From Iris pallida (lineage: Eukaryota > Streptophyta > Magnoliopsida > Asparagales > Iridaceae), in NCBI GenBank assembly GCA_029216955.1, contig JANAVB010004000.1, positions 436,782-500,781 of the forward strand: a stretch of 64,000 nucleotides of DNA, read 5' to 3'. The position numbers were made by a program, and so were the translations under genes. This document shows positions 1-13,074 of the stretch, piece after piece (the stretch's first letter is position 1; every line of letters begins with the position of its first letter). The notes under the pieces were generated by a model. The model saw only the letters and a list, made by a program, of their open reading frames with translations, ran no database searches and was not told where the DNA came from.

Positions 1-559
1 TAACCCATGGGATAAGTAGGATGGTTAACTTAAGTTGAGGGTAGAAATTATCAAGTTAGAAATCAAATGGGAGTTTTAGTCATGAGAATTGATTTTTGAG
101 AATGGGCCCTTAGAAACTTAGATGTAACATGACTTAGAGAGGGAGGCCCATGGTCCAACTAACTAAACCCTAACCCTAGCATTTATGACCAGCCACCTAG
201 GGATCCACACTCTTATTTAATTTCTCCTCAAATTTAGGGCTAGCCTCCTTAGAAAAAATAGCAAGTTGAAAATAGAGGTAAAACCCTTTCTTCCCCAATC
301 TATAACTCCTCAATTTCAACTCCTTTTTCTTCCTAATTTCTTGCAATAGATTCTAATCTCTGTGTTTTTGATGACTATGGTGAGAAATTCCAGGAAAGGG
401 GCAATTTGGGAGAGTTAGGTAGCTTGAGGAACAACTCACTTTGGGGCTTTTTGAGCCATTTCAAACCTATAGGTAAATCCCTATTCTCTCCACCAAATTT
501 TGATTTCTTTGCATGGTTAGGAAGCCCTAGGTGTCCTCTCTCTGTTGGTATAGGTTTTG

Positions 560-1240
560 CAAAGTTTTGTGTCCGTTTCGTGTCCGTATCGGACACGTAT
601 CCAATAGGATACCTAGGTGTTTGTAGAAATGCCACTAAGGATTCGATTTTCATATTTTTGAAATGTGATTGCATAGATCTGTAGATCTTCATGTGTGCAT
701 TATTTTTTGTGAAGGATGTTAGGTATTTTAGTGTCCTTTTGTGTCAGAATTTTAGGTTGGACACGCTATGCACACTCGTACACTGTGTCCTGCATCACGG
801 GCTCCATTTCTCTGGACACAGGAGACGTCGTGTCCTAAAATTTTGGGGGAACCTTGGGGCAATGTCTGCCACCAAGTTACCAAATTTTGGGAACTCCTCG
901 TGGTCTGTGCACGAAGAAATCGGGCTCGTACTGGCCGTGCGCTGTCACGCGCAGACGGCTGAGCACGTGCACAGACACTCACAAACACGTGTTCGTATCC
1001 TCAGAAGATACATCGGGGACACCCCACAGGGTTTCGAATGTGTAGCCAGACACGTGGGCTACACGTGGGCCAGACCACGTGGCCACACGTGTCGTGTGTC
1101 GTGTCCACGACCTCTGAGAACATGTACACGACACTGTAAGTGCATCGTATTCAGTTCGCGTGTCGTGTGGGTGTTAGACTCGATTCGTGTCCTATCCTTG
1201 GACACGAAGACACTTCCTAGCACACCCTCACTGGTGACAC
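560..1240. promoter_or_regulatory. G-box and GTGTC-rich palindromic block in the element A LTR
   Basis: The block repeats GTGTCC/GGACAC and CACGTG words, for example CGTGTCC and GGACACG either side of a short loop at 579-597, and several CACGTG cores at about 1050-1095. CACGTG is the G-box core bound by plant bZIP and bHLH factors. The same block recurs at 7300-7960 in the other LTR. That it acts as an enhancer is an inference. Confidence 0.4.
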
Positions 1241-2723
1241 TAGTTACCAACCCTTACTTTTTAATTTTTAATGATTAATTAGGTCGAATTCATGAAATCC
1301 CAATTTTTCCTGATACTTTACTGATACACATGTGATGTTCTTCATTCCTAAGTTTTGATTCCTATTCTAAACTAATTTCTTAATGTTTAATGGCCATTTT
1401 AATTCATGAACATGTGTGAATGCATCACTATAATGTTGTTTACTGATTCGTGTTGAGTTTTAAGGTTCAAATTGGATTTTCGATGTTGGGTTGAGCCATG
1501 AGTAGTGTTGACTGATACATGTTCAGTATCGAGTGTTTAACTTCCTATTTTATTAATTCGATTCATGTTTACATGTCATAATTCATACAATTAAATGTGT
1601 TTAGTTGCGGTTACATATGGAATCATGTTGGGATTATCGGGGTTCATTGGTTTGAGTTGTTTCGAGCTTTTAAATCCAGCCCCATAGCATTTCGAAATAT
1701 TGCTGAGTTCATTCCTGTTTTAACATGATTTCAACCCAGTTTTGATGGTAAACTGCCATATTAAATTCTATACATGCATACTAGTTTACATTCAGATTAG
1801 CTATGATTTGTGTGGGACCATGGATTTGAAATTGATTGGTTTTTAAGTGTATGGAACCTAGCATATATGGATGTTCATTTGTTCTCAGGTCCCTAAGAAC
1901 CTGAGATAGGTTAAGCCCTGAAATCTGGAACTAAATGACCATAAATGTTTGTTCCTCAACAGAAAATCTGAGGATGAATTCATTCACACATTGCATTAAT
2001 GTAAAACCTGAGAACCATATTGGAATTTATGACACACACACATGAAAAACACTCACACACTGTCACAGGGTATTTAAAACCTGAGAACAAGTTTAATTTG
2101 GTTAATGTGAATTGCTAGTTCGGTTCCATTGGTCTGAACTGTCATAATTCTAGATTTTTTTAGGCTGAGAACACATTCATTCACACCACATCATGCTACA
2201 TCAAAAACCTGAGATTACATTGGACTATTTTACTGTGTGATAATAGGACTGTTTGGAACTAATGTTTTGGGTTTTTATGACAATAGAAAATCTGGAAATT
2301 TTGGGACTGTTAAATGGTGCATTGATTTGGGGATTCCTGTGTAAATACTGAAATATGAGATTTGAGGGACTGTTTGCCACTGTTTTTGTTCTATTAAATG
2401 TATACACACATGTCCCCTACACTCACACACACATGTACAGACACATGTCCCCTCTAGCCCATTGACACACACCCTTACATTCACTCATGACATACACCCA
2501 CACCCTCATGTTACGACACCACACTTCTTGACACTAGTACACTCTCATGTACACACCCTATATGTATCATACACCCTCTACCTAGCATACCCACACATGC
2601 ACTTGAATTTATGAGGCCCTCTCTATGCCTATGCATATATGTATGTATTAACCAAGTGTGGTTTGGTGTACATTAGCCTATATGTGTTTTCTAGTTATAT
2701 TAATTAAATGGATCTATGGTGTA

Positions 2724-2726
<3 letters not shown>

Positions 2727-2775
<49 letters not shown>
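2727..2775. repeat. (TA)n microsatellite
   Basis: Uninterrupted TA dinucleotides in the 5' LTR of element A. The equivalent position in the 3' LTR (9458-9543) holds a TA tract followed by TG repeats, so the tract has changed since the two LTRs were identical. Confidence 0.95.
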
Positions 2776-2778
<3 letters not shown>

Positions 2779-4298
2779 ATGTGTATAGATATTTTGTAGG
2801 TTGTATAGACTTGGGTTAGCCTATTGGCCCATGGCCAAGTCTTCTAGCCTATGGCATGGTATGCCTAGTATGGAGTCTAGAATAGGCTGTTTAGCCTTGT
2901 TAGGGCCTAGAATGGTTTGTTAGAGCTAGAATAGACTAGTTTGACTTATTTGACTTAGGTTTGACTTGGTTGACCTAGTTTGACTTCTAGGGTTAACCAA
3001 ATTTGACCAAGAGTTGACTTTGGCTAGATTGACCTAGATTCATGCAGTATGCATCATAGTGCATCTTATTACCATTCTGGACTTGTTGTGACTTGTGTTG
3101 CTCTAACTAGGAGCCAGGTGCCTCATCTCGGACAGTACATTTACTTCCGACATTCAGACACCCGGCGAGTACATTATCTGACCGTTTCATACTTGTCTGG
3201 ATTTATATTCTTGCTCTAGATTACTGTACTTGATGCTGACACGATCATTATCACGGATTGGTACTATACGGATCTTCTTCTGAGATGTTATCTCCTTGTA
3301 TTCACTAAATACATATTGTGATGTGCATTTCACTTACATATTATATTTATTGAATACCCTTAACATTGTACAGTCATTGTGCATATTGTACTCTCATTAT
3401 CACATTGAGCCATTGTACAAGCCATTGTACAAGCCATTGTATAAGGTAACATAACTGAATTGGATCCTTGTGTATTGATTGGGGGAAGGAAAAGTAGAAG
3501 TGGTTATGTGATCAATCCTATTGTATAAGAAATTGTATATGTCCATTGTACACCCACGTACAAAGGAGTCCTATTTTATTGTATAACCTAACCCGTTTAC
3601 ATAACCATATTGTGCTCTAAATCACACGTTACTACAGTTCTTACTTATCATATATAGATATTTCCCATTATCAAATCTCTGCTGTTTTCATATACATTCT
3701 TCTTTCAGCATTTCATGTACCTTACTCTATTGCATGCTTTATATTTCCTAACTTGATATGAACTGCGTGAGTTATTTTGTGCTCGCTCCTGTCCTGACTG
3801 GACCTGTTGAAAATATTACAGAGGATGAGGATGAGGCCTACATAGATACCTTCTATGGGACAGCTGTAGATGGCTCGTGTGACCCAGATTTCCAGCCTGA
3901 TCCATTAGCTTAGAGACTGAGGCTCCCTAGTCTAGGATTTTACTATTTCTGTCTTCTGAGATCAGGATTGTATATATATACTCTTTCATAGTCAGTATTA
4001 GACTTGTATTGAGCTGGATGTTCTATTTTGTATAGCAGTAGACACTTAGACTCTCTTTCTGATTGTATCTTGTGGATCTTTTATTCCAGTATCTATCTAT
4101 CTTTTATCTTATCATTCTGCCTTAGATGTGATTGAGACTGTATATTGCTATGTCACCTCCATTCGAAGGGTATATACTGTACAGGTACCTTTATATTGTT
4201 AGATGATTGACCTAAGACAGCATTCTACCGTCGACACTGCGGCGTAGGCTGGGCGTTGTTATGTTCTCGTACCCTCACAGTGGGTGCGGGTCGTGACA

Positions 4299-4363
4299 CA
4301 TTTTTAGTGGTGGCCCATGCAGGTCGAGTTTATGTAGTGGTATTCGAACTACAGTATCACTAC
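4299..4363 (+). promoter_or_regulatory. Post-LTR motif and hairpin of element A (candidate primer-binding/leader signal)
   Basis: Directly after the LTR end GTGACA comes a T-rich spacer and the motif TGGTGGCCCATGCAGGT (about 4308-4324), then an inverted repeat: GTAGTGGTA (4334-4342) pairs with TATCACTAC (4355-4363), with one G.U pair. Elements B and C carry the same motif and a hairpin of different sequence at similar places. The motif starts with TGG, as a tRNA-primed PBS would, but it is not the initiator-Met PBS common in plant LTR elements and I could not match it to another tRNA. Confidence 0.5.
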
Positions 4364-4540
4364 AGCCTACAGTAGGAGCAGAATATTTTGAGGTACTCAA
4401 TCACATTAGAAAAAGCTCTTAATCTGATTCTTGTTATCAAATTCTTGCTACTTTAATACTTTCTTTTGAAATAAACTGTCCTCCCTTGACGTATCGCTTC
4501 TTTCTCAGCAATTGATACCCTTGTTTGATTTGTCTTCAGG

Positions 4541-6006
4541 ATGGTGGAGACGCGGTTACAGCATACCATTCATGGGGATACTGTAGAGGGGACTGCTACC
4601 TTTCAGCCAGTTCAGCAGGGTCGGGAGGCTACAGCTCCTACCACCTCTGCTCATATTGGGACTTCAGCAGCAGCAGCAGAGGGTATGCCTCCACCAGTTC
4701 GGAGGCAGGACCCAGTCATCCCAGAGGTACCATTCCAGCAGTCATCGCCTACAGGACACGTAGACGCGGCACAGATGTTTGCGTACTTTTAGCAGTTTAT
4801 GGAGATACAGCAGACCCGACATGAAAGGGGCATGGAGCTGGCTATTACGACAGTCACAGCTCGACCAGTAGTCCAGCAGCCGAAGACACCTGGGATAGAG
4901 CAGTTCCAGAAGATGAGCCCTAGAGACTTCCTGGGGACGGAGGGGATTATATATGCTGACGAGTGGATCGAGCATATAGAGGAGATCTTCCGTCTGGCCC
5001 GGATACCGATAGATCTCCAGATAGAGGCAGCAGCTAGCCGGATGCGAGATCTTGCTCGCACCTGGTATAAGTCAGACCCCAGGGTGGGGGTAGCTGGGCA
5101 GACTTGGGAGCAGTTTAAGGGCTTCTTCAAGAAGAAGTTCTTCCCAGATTCAGCACTCAGAGCCTTGGAGTCGCAGTTCGAGAGCCTAGTCAGGGGAGTC
5201 TTTCAGTGGAGGAGTACACAGTGGAGTTTGGCCACCTCGGCAGGTTCGTAGATGGCTTGAGCGAGACGGCGAAGGCCCAGAGGTTCCGGAAGGGTCTGGT
5301 CAAGGAAGTCAAGTCCTTGACCAAGGGCAACATGGATGCCACTTTTATGGAGATTTTGACGGGAGCCTTATTAGCAGAGGATGATCTTAAGCTTAGGCTC
5401 AAGAGGGGGCGAGACCCAGTTGGAGACAGCAGCAGCGGAGGACCGGCCAAGAGGCCGTACGTTCAGCAGCAGTTTCAGCAGCAGAACCAACAGCCGAGGG
5501 CTCAGATACATCAGCTACAGCAGAGGCCTGTTCAGTATCAGAGACAGAGACAGGTGCAGTATCAGCAGGACACCGTGTGCAACTTCTGTAAGAAGCCAGG
5601 CTATTGGTGGAGCGATTGCAAGAAGAGGCTGGGTATGTGTTTACTTTACGGTTCAGCGGAGCATCAGTGTAGGGAGTGTCCCAAGAACCCGACACCGTTG
5701 GCTCAGATAGCACCAGGAGCTAGGGCTCCGGTAGGACAGCAGAGGGGACCACCATTGCAGACTCAGCAAGAGAGGTTCGTACAATATCAGCAGCAGGCCA
5801 GGGGAGGCCAGCCAGGGCGAGCTTTCGCCATGACAGCCGAGGTTGCTCAGGCCGTTGGAGATCTAGTTGCAGGTTCCGTTCTTGATTCAAATTCTACAAT
5901 TACTGCCTTGAACTTTGATTCTCTCTGTTCCTTGTTGATTGATCAATTCTGTCTTGTTGTTTTTGTGTTATGTTTGATTTCTTCTGAGATGAATCATATA
6001 GGCTAG
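4541..6006 (+). pseudogene. gag of element A, broken
   Basis: The product resembles Ty3/gypsy gag: a capsid-like region with the words DEWIEHIEEIF and ARTWYK, a segment EEYTVEFGHLGRF, a Q-rich linker and two zinc-knuckle regions. The ATG at 4541 follows TTTGTCTTCAGG. Damage: an in-frame TAG at 4790-4792 and a frameshift near 5200, after which the frame starting about 5206 continues to 6006. The first knuckle (5578-5619) has Tyr where His is expected and the second (5638-5679) has Tyr in place of the second Cys; each is one C-to-T or G-to-A change from consensus. No pol follows. It is a relic, though related intact copies could supply or use Gag. Confidence 0.85.
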
Positions 6007-6366
6007 GTCACCCAGTTATGGATTCTAGAATCTTCGATGGTCGTGTTTAGCTGGCATAGTGAGGACATATAGTCAGATTTAGGACGTTTTTCTCGGGTGT
6101 GGGAATTTAAGGTTTTCGCTGCTAAGCATGCGGCAACGCGAAAATCTTAAATACCATGATTCTAGAGGTATGTGCCTTAGTCGAGGACTCTGTGATTATC
6201 GTAGCCTTGCTCACTAGCATGACGAAGATTCTGAGTATCATGATTTGGACAGATGCATATGATTATCTGACGGTATGTTTGAGACTTTGATTGTGGGGGT
6301 GTTTGACCTAGAAGGACTACTACTATTTTAATTTCGATGACGAAATTTTTCTAAGGTGGGTAGACT
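6007..6366 (+). other. Element A 3' leader: hairpin and polypurine tract, no pol
   Basis: After the gag stop there is no conserved coding sequence. A 13-bp inverted repeat lies at 6107-6119 and 6138-6150 (TTAAGGTTTTCGC against GCGAAAATCTTAA, one G.T pair). Just before the 3' LTR is a purine-rich stretch AAGGTGGGTAGACT (about 6353-6366), the usual place of the polypurine tract that primes plus-strand DNA synthesis. Similar tracts precede the 3' LTRs of elements B and C. Confidence 0.6.
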
Positions 6367-9300
6367 TGTAACATCCAATTTTCTAAAATGAGGGTAATTT
6401 TAAAATTTTGTATTTTAATTTATTTAATTATGGTATTTAAGATTTTCTATGATTTTTATTGATTTTTAATCATTTTAAAACTATTTTAAAATCATGACTT
6501 ATGATTTTGGTGCTTGGCTAGTGTAACCTTGGAGACTGTTGACCTAGAGCCTAGCCATGTGATTAGGATGTTTAAATTAGTACATTTTAGCCTAGAGGGT
6601 ATTTTGGTCATTTTAGGATTTAATTGAATTATTTATGATTTATTAGAATTTGTGTGATTTTAATTATTATTTAAATAAGAGCTATGTGCTATGATGGGTT
6701 TTAGCCTAGTGAAGCCTAACCTAGAAGCTTAGACTTAACCCATGGGCTAAGTAGGATGGTTAACTTAAGTTGAGGGTAGAAATTATCAAGTTAGAAATCA
6801 AATGGGAGTTTTAGTCATGAGAATTGATTTTTGAGAATGGGCCCTTAGAAACTTAGATGTAACATGACTTAGAGAGGGAGGCCCATGGTCCAACTAAATA
6901 AACCCTAACACTAGCATTTATGACCAGCCACCTAGGGATCCACACTCCTATTTAATGTCTCCTCAAACTTAGGGCTAGCCTCCTTAGAAAAAATAGCAAG
7001 TTGAAAATAGAGGTAAAACCCTTTCTTCCCCAATCCATAACTCCTCCATTTCAACTCTTTTTTCTTCCTAATTTCTTGCCATAGATTCTAATCTCTGTGT
7101 TTTTGATGACTATGGTGAGAAATTCCAGAGAAGGGGAAATTTGGAAGAGTTGGGTAGCTTGAGGAACAACTCACTTTGGGGCTTTTTGAGCCATTTCAAA
7201 CCTATTGGTAAATCCCTATTCTCTCCATCAAATTTTGATTTCTTTGCATGGTTAGAAAGCCCTAGGTGTCCTCTCTCTGTTGGTATAGGTTTTGCAAAGT
7301 TTTGTGTCCGTTTTGTGTCCGTATCGGACACGTATCCAATAGGATACCTAGGTGTTTGTAGAAATGCCACTAAGGATTCAATTTTCGTATTTTTTGAAAT
7401 GTGATTGCATAGATCTGTAGATCTTCATGTGTGCATTATTTTTTGTGAAGGATGTTAGGTATTTTAGTGTCCTTTTGTGTCAAAATTTTGGGTTGGACAT
7501 GCCATGCACACACGTATACTGTGTCCTGCATCACGGGCTCCATTTCTTTGGACACAGGACACGTCGTGTCCTGAAATTTTGGGGAAACCTTGAGGCAATG
7601 TCTGCCACCAAGTTACCAAAATTTGGGAACTCCTTGTGGTCTGTGCACGAAGAAATCGGGCTCGCACTGGCCGTACGCTGTCGCGCGCAGACGGCTGAGC
7701 ACGTGCACAGACACTCACAAACACGTGTTCGTGTCTGCAGAGGACAAATCGTGGATACCCCATAGGGTGTCGAATGTGTAGCCTGACAAGTGGGCTACAC
7801 GTGGGCCAGACCACGTGGCCACACGTGTCGTGTGTCGTGTCCACGCCCTCTGAGAACACGTGCATGACACTGTAAGTGCACCATGTTCAGTTCGCGTGTC
7901 GTGTGGGTGTTGGACTCGATTCATGTCCTATCCTTGGACACGAAGACACTTCCTGGCACACCCTCACTGGTGACACTAGTTACCAACCCTTACTTTGTAA
8001 TTTTTAATGATTAATTAGGTCGAATTCATGAAATTCCAATTTTTCCTGATACTTCACTGATACACATTGCTCTTCTTCATTCCTAAGTTTTGATTCCTAT
8101 TCTAAACTGATTTCTTAATGTTTAATGGCCATTTTAATTCATGAACATGTGTGAATGCATCACTATAATGTTGTTTACTGATTCGTGTTGAGTTTTAAGG
8201 TTCAAATTGGATTTTTGATGTTGGGTTGAGCCATGAGTAGTGTTGACTGATACTTGTTCAGTATCGAGTGTTTAACTCCCTGTTTTATTAATTCGATTCA
8301 TGTTTACATGTCATAATTCATACAATTAAATGTGTTTAGTTGCGGTTACATATGGAATCATGTTGGGGTTATCGGGGTTCATTGGTTTGAGTTGTTTCGA
8401 GCTTTTAAATCTAGCCCCATAGCATTCGAAATATTGTTGAGTTTATTCCTGTTTTAACATGATTTCAACCCAGTTTTGATGATAAACTGCCATATTAAAT
8501 TGTATACATGCATACTAGTTTACATTCAGATTAGCTATGATTTGTGTGGGACCATGGATTTGAAATTGATTGGTTTTTAAGTGCATGGAACCTAGCATAT
8601 ATGGATGTTCATTTGTTCTCAGGTTCCTAAGAACCTGAGATAGGTTAAGCCCTGAAATCTGGAACTAAATGACCATAGATGTTTGTTCCTCAACATGAAA
8701 TCTGAGGATGAATTCATTCACACATTGCATTAATGTAAAACCTGAGAACCACATTGGAATTCATGACACACACACAGGAAAAACACTCACACACTGTCAC
8801 AGGGTCTTTAAAACATGAGAAAAAGTTTAATTTGGTTAATGTGAATTGCTAGTTAGGTTCCGTTGGTCTGAACTGTCATAATTCTAGATTTTTTTAGGCT
8901 GAGAACACATTCATTCACACCACATCATGCTACATCAAAAACCTGAGATTACATTGGACTATTTTACTGTGTGATAATAGGACTGTTTGGAACTAATGTT
9001 TTTGGTTTTTATGACAATAGGAAATCTAGAAATTTTGGGACTGTTAAATGGTGTATTGATTTGGGGATTCCTGTGTAAATACTAAAATCTGAGATTTGAG
9101 GGACTGTTTGCCACTGTTTTTATTCTATTACATGTATACACACATGTCCCCTACACTCACACACATGTCCCCTCTAGCCCATTGACACACACCCTCACAT
9201 TCACTCATGACACACATACACACCCACACCGTCATATTATGACACCACACTTCTTGACACTAGTACACTCTCATGTACACACCCTATATGTATCACACAC

Positions 9301-9456
9301 CCTCTACCTAGCACAAACACACATACACTTGAATTCATGAGTCCCTCTCTATGCCTATGCATATATGTATATATTAACCAAGTGTGGTTTGGTGTACATT
9401 AGCCTATATGTGTTTTCTAGTTATATTAATTAAATAGATCTATGGTGTACTAGATA

Positions 9457-9547
<91 letters not shown>

Positions 9548-11066
9548 GTGTATAGATATTTTGTAGGTTGTATAGACTTGGGTTAGCCTATTGGCCCATG
9601 GCCTAGTCTTCTAGCCTATGGCATGGTATGCCTAGTATGGAGTCTAGAATAGACTGTTTAGCCTTGTTAGGACCTAGAATGGTTTGTTAGACCTAGAATA
9701 GACTAGTTTGACTTATTTAACTTAGGTTTGACTTGGTTGACCTAGTTTGACTTCTAGGGTTGACCAGAGTTGACCAAGAGTTGATTTTCGTCTAGATTGA
9801 CCTAGATTCATGTAGTATGCATCATAGTGCATCTTATTACCATCCTGGACTTGTTGTGACTTGTGTTGCTCTAACTAGGAGCCAGGTGCCTCATCTCGGA
9901 TAGTACATTTACTTCAGACATTCAAACACCAGGAGAGTACATTCTCTGACCGTTTCATACTTGTCTGGATTTATATTCTTGCTCTAGATTACTGTACTTG
10001 ATGCTGACACGATCATTATCACGAATTGGTACTATACGGATCTTCTTCTGAGATGTTATCTCCTTGTATTCTCTAAATACATATTGTGATGTACGTTTCA
10101 CTTACATATTGTATTTATTGAATACCCTTAGTATTTTACACTCATTGTGCATATTGTACTCTCATTATCACATTGAGCCATTGTACAAGCCATTGTACAA
10201 GCCATTGTATAAGGTAACGTAACTGAATTTGATCCTTGTGTATTGATTGGGGGAAGGGAGAGTAGAAGTGGTTATGTGATCAATCCTATTGTATAAGAAA
10301 TTGTATATGTCCATTGTACACCCACGTACAAAGGAGTCCTATTTTATTGTATAACCTAACCTGTTTACATAACCATATTGTGCTCTAAATCACATGTTAC
10401 TACAGTTTTTACTTATCATATATGGATATTTCCCATTATCAAATCTCTGCTGTTTTCATATACATTCTTCTTTCAGCGTTTCATGTACCTTACTCTATTG
10501 CATGCTTTATATTTCCTAACTTGATATGAACTGCGTGAGATGTTTTGTGCTCGCTCCTGTCCTGACTGGACCTGTTGAAAATATTACAGAGGATGAGGAT
10601 GAGGCCTGCATAGATACCTTCTATGGGACAGCTGTAGATGGCTCGTGTGACCCAAATTTCTAGCCTGATCCACTAACTTAGAGACTGAGGCTCCCTAGTC
10701 TAGGATTTTACTATTTCTGTCCTCTGAGATCAGGATTGTATATATATATACTCTTTCATATTCAGTATTAGACTTGTATTGAGCTGGATGTTCTATTTTG
10801 TATAGCAGTAGACACTTAGACTCTCTCTGATTGTATCTTGTGGATCTTTTATTCCAGAATCTATCTATCTTTTATCTTATCATTCTGCCTTAGATGTGAT
10901 TGAGACTGTATATTGCTATGTCACCTCTATTCGGAGGGTATATACTATACAGGTACCTTTATATTGTTAGATGATTGACCTAGGACAGCGTTCTACCGCC
11001 GACACTGCGGCGTAGGCTGGGCGTTGTTACGTTCTCGTACCCTTACAGTGGGTGCGGGTCGTGACA
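6367..11066 (+). repeat. 3' LTR of element A (4700 bp)
   Basis: Starts TGTAACATCC and ends GTCGTGACA, giving the canonical TG...CA ends. It is the full-length copy of the repeat at 1-4298. It includes the G-box/GTGTC block (7300-7960), ACACAC-rich DNA (8760-9310), TA/TG microsatellites (9458-9543), short CATTGTACAAGC repeats (about 10170-10215) and the terminal hairpin (11036-11056). At 4.7 kb it is very long for a plant LTR. No credible ORF is present. Confidence 0.9.
9458..9543. repeat. (TA)n-(TG)n compound microsatellite
   Basis: A TA run followed by a TG run inside the 3' LTR of element A. The 5' LTR has only the TA part, so the TG expansion, or its loss, came after insertion. Confidence 0.95.
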
Positions 11067-13002
11067 GATTCGCCTTATGACGAGCTTCGTCGTGGTCGTC
11101 TACGAGCCGGTGATCGATTCGTTTTGGTAAGCAATTTGTATCGGTTTCCTTTTGATTTGGATTCGAATCATTCGTTCAATCAAATTTTTCGAGATATGGT
11201 TTCTTGATTTGTTTTGGTAGGATCAACATATGGTTAGTTCTTGAGAGTATTCTCTAATTTTGGAGTTGAGATGATTCAAACATAACTCACGATCGTTCCT
11301 TCGGTTCGTGTATGCCACCTGTTTGACGAATTACCTAAACCAAGAATTCTGTAAAAGATCGGACACGTGGGCTACTGTGTCGGCTCCTAGTGACACGAAC
11401 AAACCTATCTCGAGCACAGGTATGATTCCTGACACTCCTGGCTTTAGATAAATTCTATGGTTGTGTCGGATTGTACATATCCGACCCACAGTACAACTAT
11501 AGGTAATGTCGGTATCAGGTTTGGACACGATGTAGTGGCTGTATCAATGGGGATACTGTATTATGTTTGGTATTAAGATTTTGTCTCTATTTTGTAGGAA
11601 CAATATATGTACTGTGTAGTGACCGTTATAGAGTTGTAATTTGACTGTTTGGGCAGTTATAGGAATTTTAGCTTAAAGGCTCATGGGCCAATGGGCTCAT
11701 TAGCAGTATACTGGATTTAGCTAATAGGTAATTATTAATTGGTTCGGTTGGTAGCATTGTGCCAGTCCTGAGTCTCTAGAGTTCTTGATAATTCTAGTAT
11801 ATTGATTTGCTATGGTTACATTAGCTTAGGACTGAGACAGAGAGTATTGGCCAATGACATTGAGTTTTATTCTTGGTAAAGTCAAGTTTCTCTGTTGGCT
11901 TTCGCTGGATGCCAACCTAATTGGTCAAAACCAGGTTTTACAGGAGTAAGCATTAGCTTGGTATAGTTGACCCAAGTATACTAATTAGTTAGTTAAGGGG
12001 CTGACCATGTAGATGTTGCTGTTAATATTTTGGATATTAGTAGCAATGGGCTATTAGAGTTAATAATAGAGTTAAGGATTTTAGTTGAAGATAAGACAAA
12101 TAGAATATTCTAATATTATTTTTCTATTCTTGGTGATCTAGAAGATTTGGACAAGACCCGGAATCAAGGTAAGTACATGTACTCAGTACTGCCATCATTG
12201 CATGCATTGCACTTACACTTATTATCGTGTCATTTCACTTGTTCTCGATTGATTGCTTGCTTGCATTGTTTCTCGTGTCGGGTGGGGGACATTCTAGAGA
12301 CATGTGATGGACTAATATTGGACAAAAATTGCCTGATAGCATACTCTGTATGCCTGAGTCCATTTCGTGCGTGACTGATAGCATTGTCGTCAGACATGCC
12401 TGATTATTGCGTGACAGATAGCATTGTCATTAGACATGCCTGATTATTGCTTGACTGATAGCATATTTTATATGCCTGATTACATATTAGTCCTCACATG
12501 TTGATAACGTCCAATTGCACATGTACACATAGCTAGTGCATATTTTATACTCATCTTGTTTCCTGTCTTTCAGTTATATTTTGATATACCGTTCCATTGA
12601 TCTCTGTGGTGAGTTTTATTGAGTTACATTGTACTTTGCTCCTTTTCTGACTGGATCATTGATTACAGGTGAGATGGATCATAGATTATCATTCATGGCT
12701 GGCATTGGAGCTCGCTTGATACTGAGATATCTAGTTTCATATATATAGTTTGATTGAGTGTATTTGATTATATGTCATTGTTGTATCATTTATCTTTTAC
12801 CGACTTTGTACCCGGATATTCATGTATAAGTTGTAATAATTGTATAGTGGATTGCTGTGTTGACTAGTGTAAATTTCGAGATTAGATGCTGTGATGAGAT
12901 ACTCTTGTATTTGATGACTAGACGGCTCACTACCGCTGTCAACGACAGTGTAGACCGGGCATGTATCGGCCTGTACCCGATTATTCGGGAGCGGGGCATG
13001 AC
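11067..13002 (+). repeat. Older gypsy LTR piece (5'-truncated or solo LTR), interrupted by element A
   Basis: This segment ends with the same kind of terminus as the other LTRs here: a GC-rich stretch with two CGACAGTG-like words, a short inverted repeat ACCCGATTATTCGGGA near 12976-12991, then GGGGCATGACA at about 12992-13002. No internal region follows. Its 5' end is either lost or lies left of element A, outside the window. A roughly 53-bp repeat lies at about 12332-12482. Frames here are short and unrecognised. Confidence 0.6.
12332..12482. repeat. Short tandem repeat, ~53-bp unit
   Basis: About three imperfect copies of a unit containing GATAGCATTGTC, ACATGCCTGATTATTGC and GTGACTGATAGC, inside the LTR piece. 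Confidence 0.7.
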
Positions 13003-13074
13003 AATAGGCAAGGACTTACCTAAGATAGGTAATGTGAATCCTAATTTAGGTTAAGATATTGGGGATTGCCTACT

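Larger units (their letters stand above)
1..4298 (+). repeat. 5' LTR of element A (partial)
   Basis: Nearly collinear with 6737-11066 along its whole length, including a GTGTC/CACGTG-rich block (560-1240), an ACACAC-rich stretch (2030-2600), a (TA)n tract (2727-2775) and a terminal hairpin (4268-4288) before GTGACA. It differs from the 3' LTR by scattered substitutions and small indels and lacks the (TG)n tract present in the 3' copy. Open frames here are on both strands and shared by both LTR copies; none resembles a protein family. Confidence 0.9.
1..11066 (+). mobile_element. Element A: Ty3/gypsy LTR retrotransposon with gag only (TR-GAG-like), 5' end outside the window
   Basis: Two long direct repeats (1-4298 and 6367-11066) flank about 2.07 kb of internal DNA. 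The right copy begins TGTAACATCC and ends GGGTCGTGACA. The left copy matches it from about its 370th base onward, so the window starts inside the 5' LTR. The internal region holds a CCHC gag relic and no protease, reverse transcriptase or integrase. Gag without pol between long LTRs fits the terminal-repeat-with-gag class described in plants. The LTR terminus and the G-rich tract before the 3' LTR resemble Del/Tekay chromoviruses. Because the 5' flank is missing, the target duplication cannot be tested; the right flank is GATTC. Confidence 0.85.

Noticed and set aside
375..1278. ORFs of up to 195 residues in the element A LTR, also present at 7110-7924
   Set aside because: They occur on both strands, recur because the LTRs are copies, and contain no family motif.
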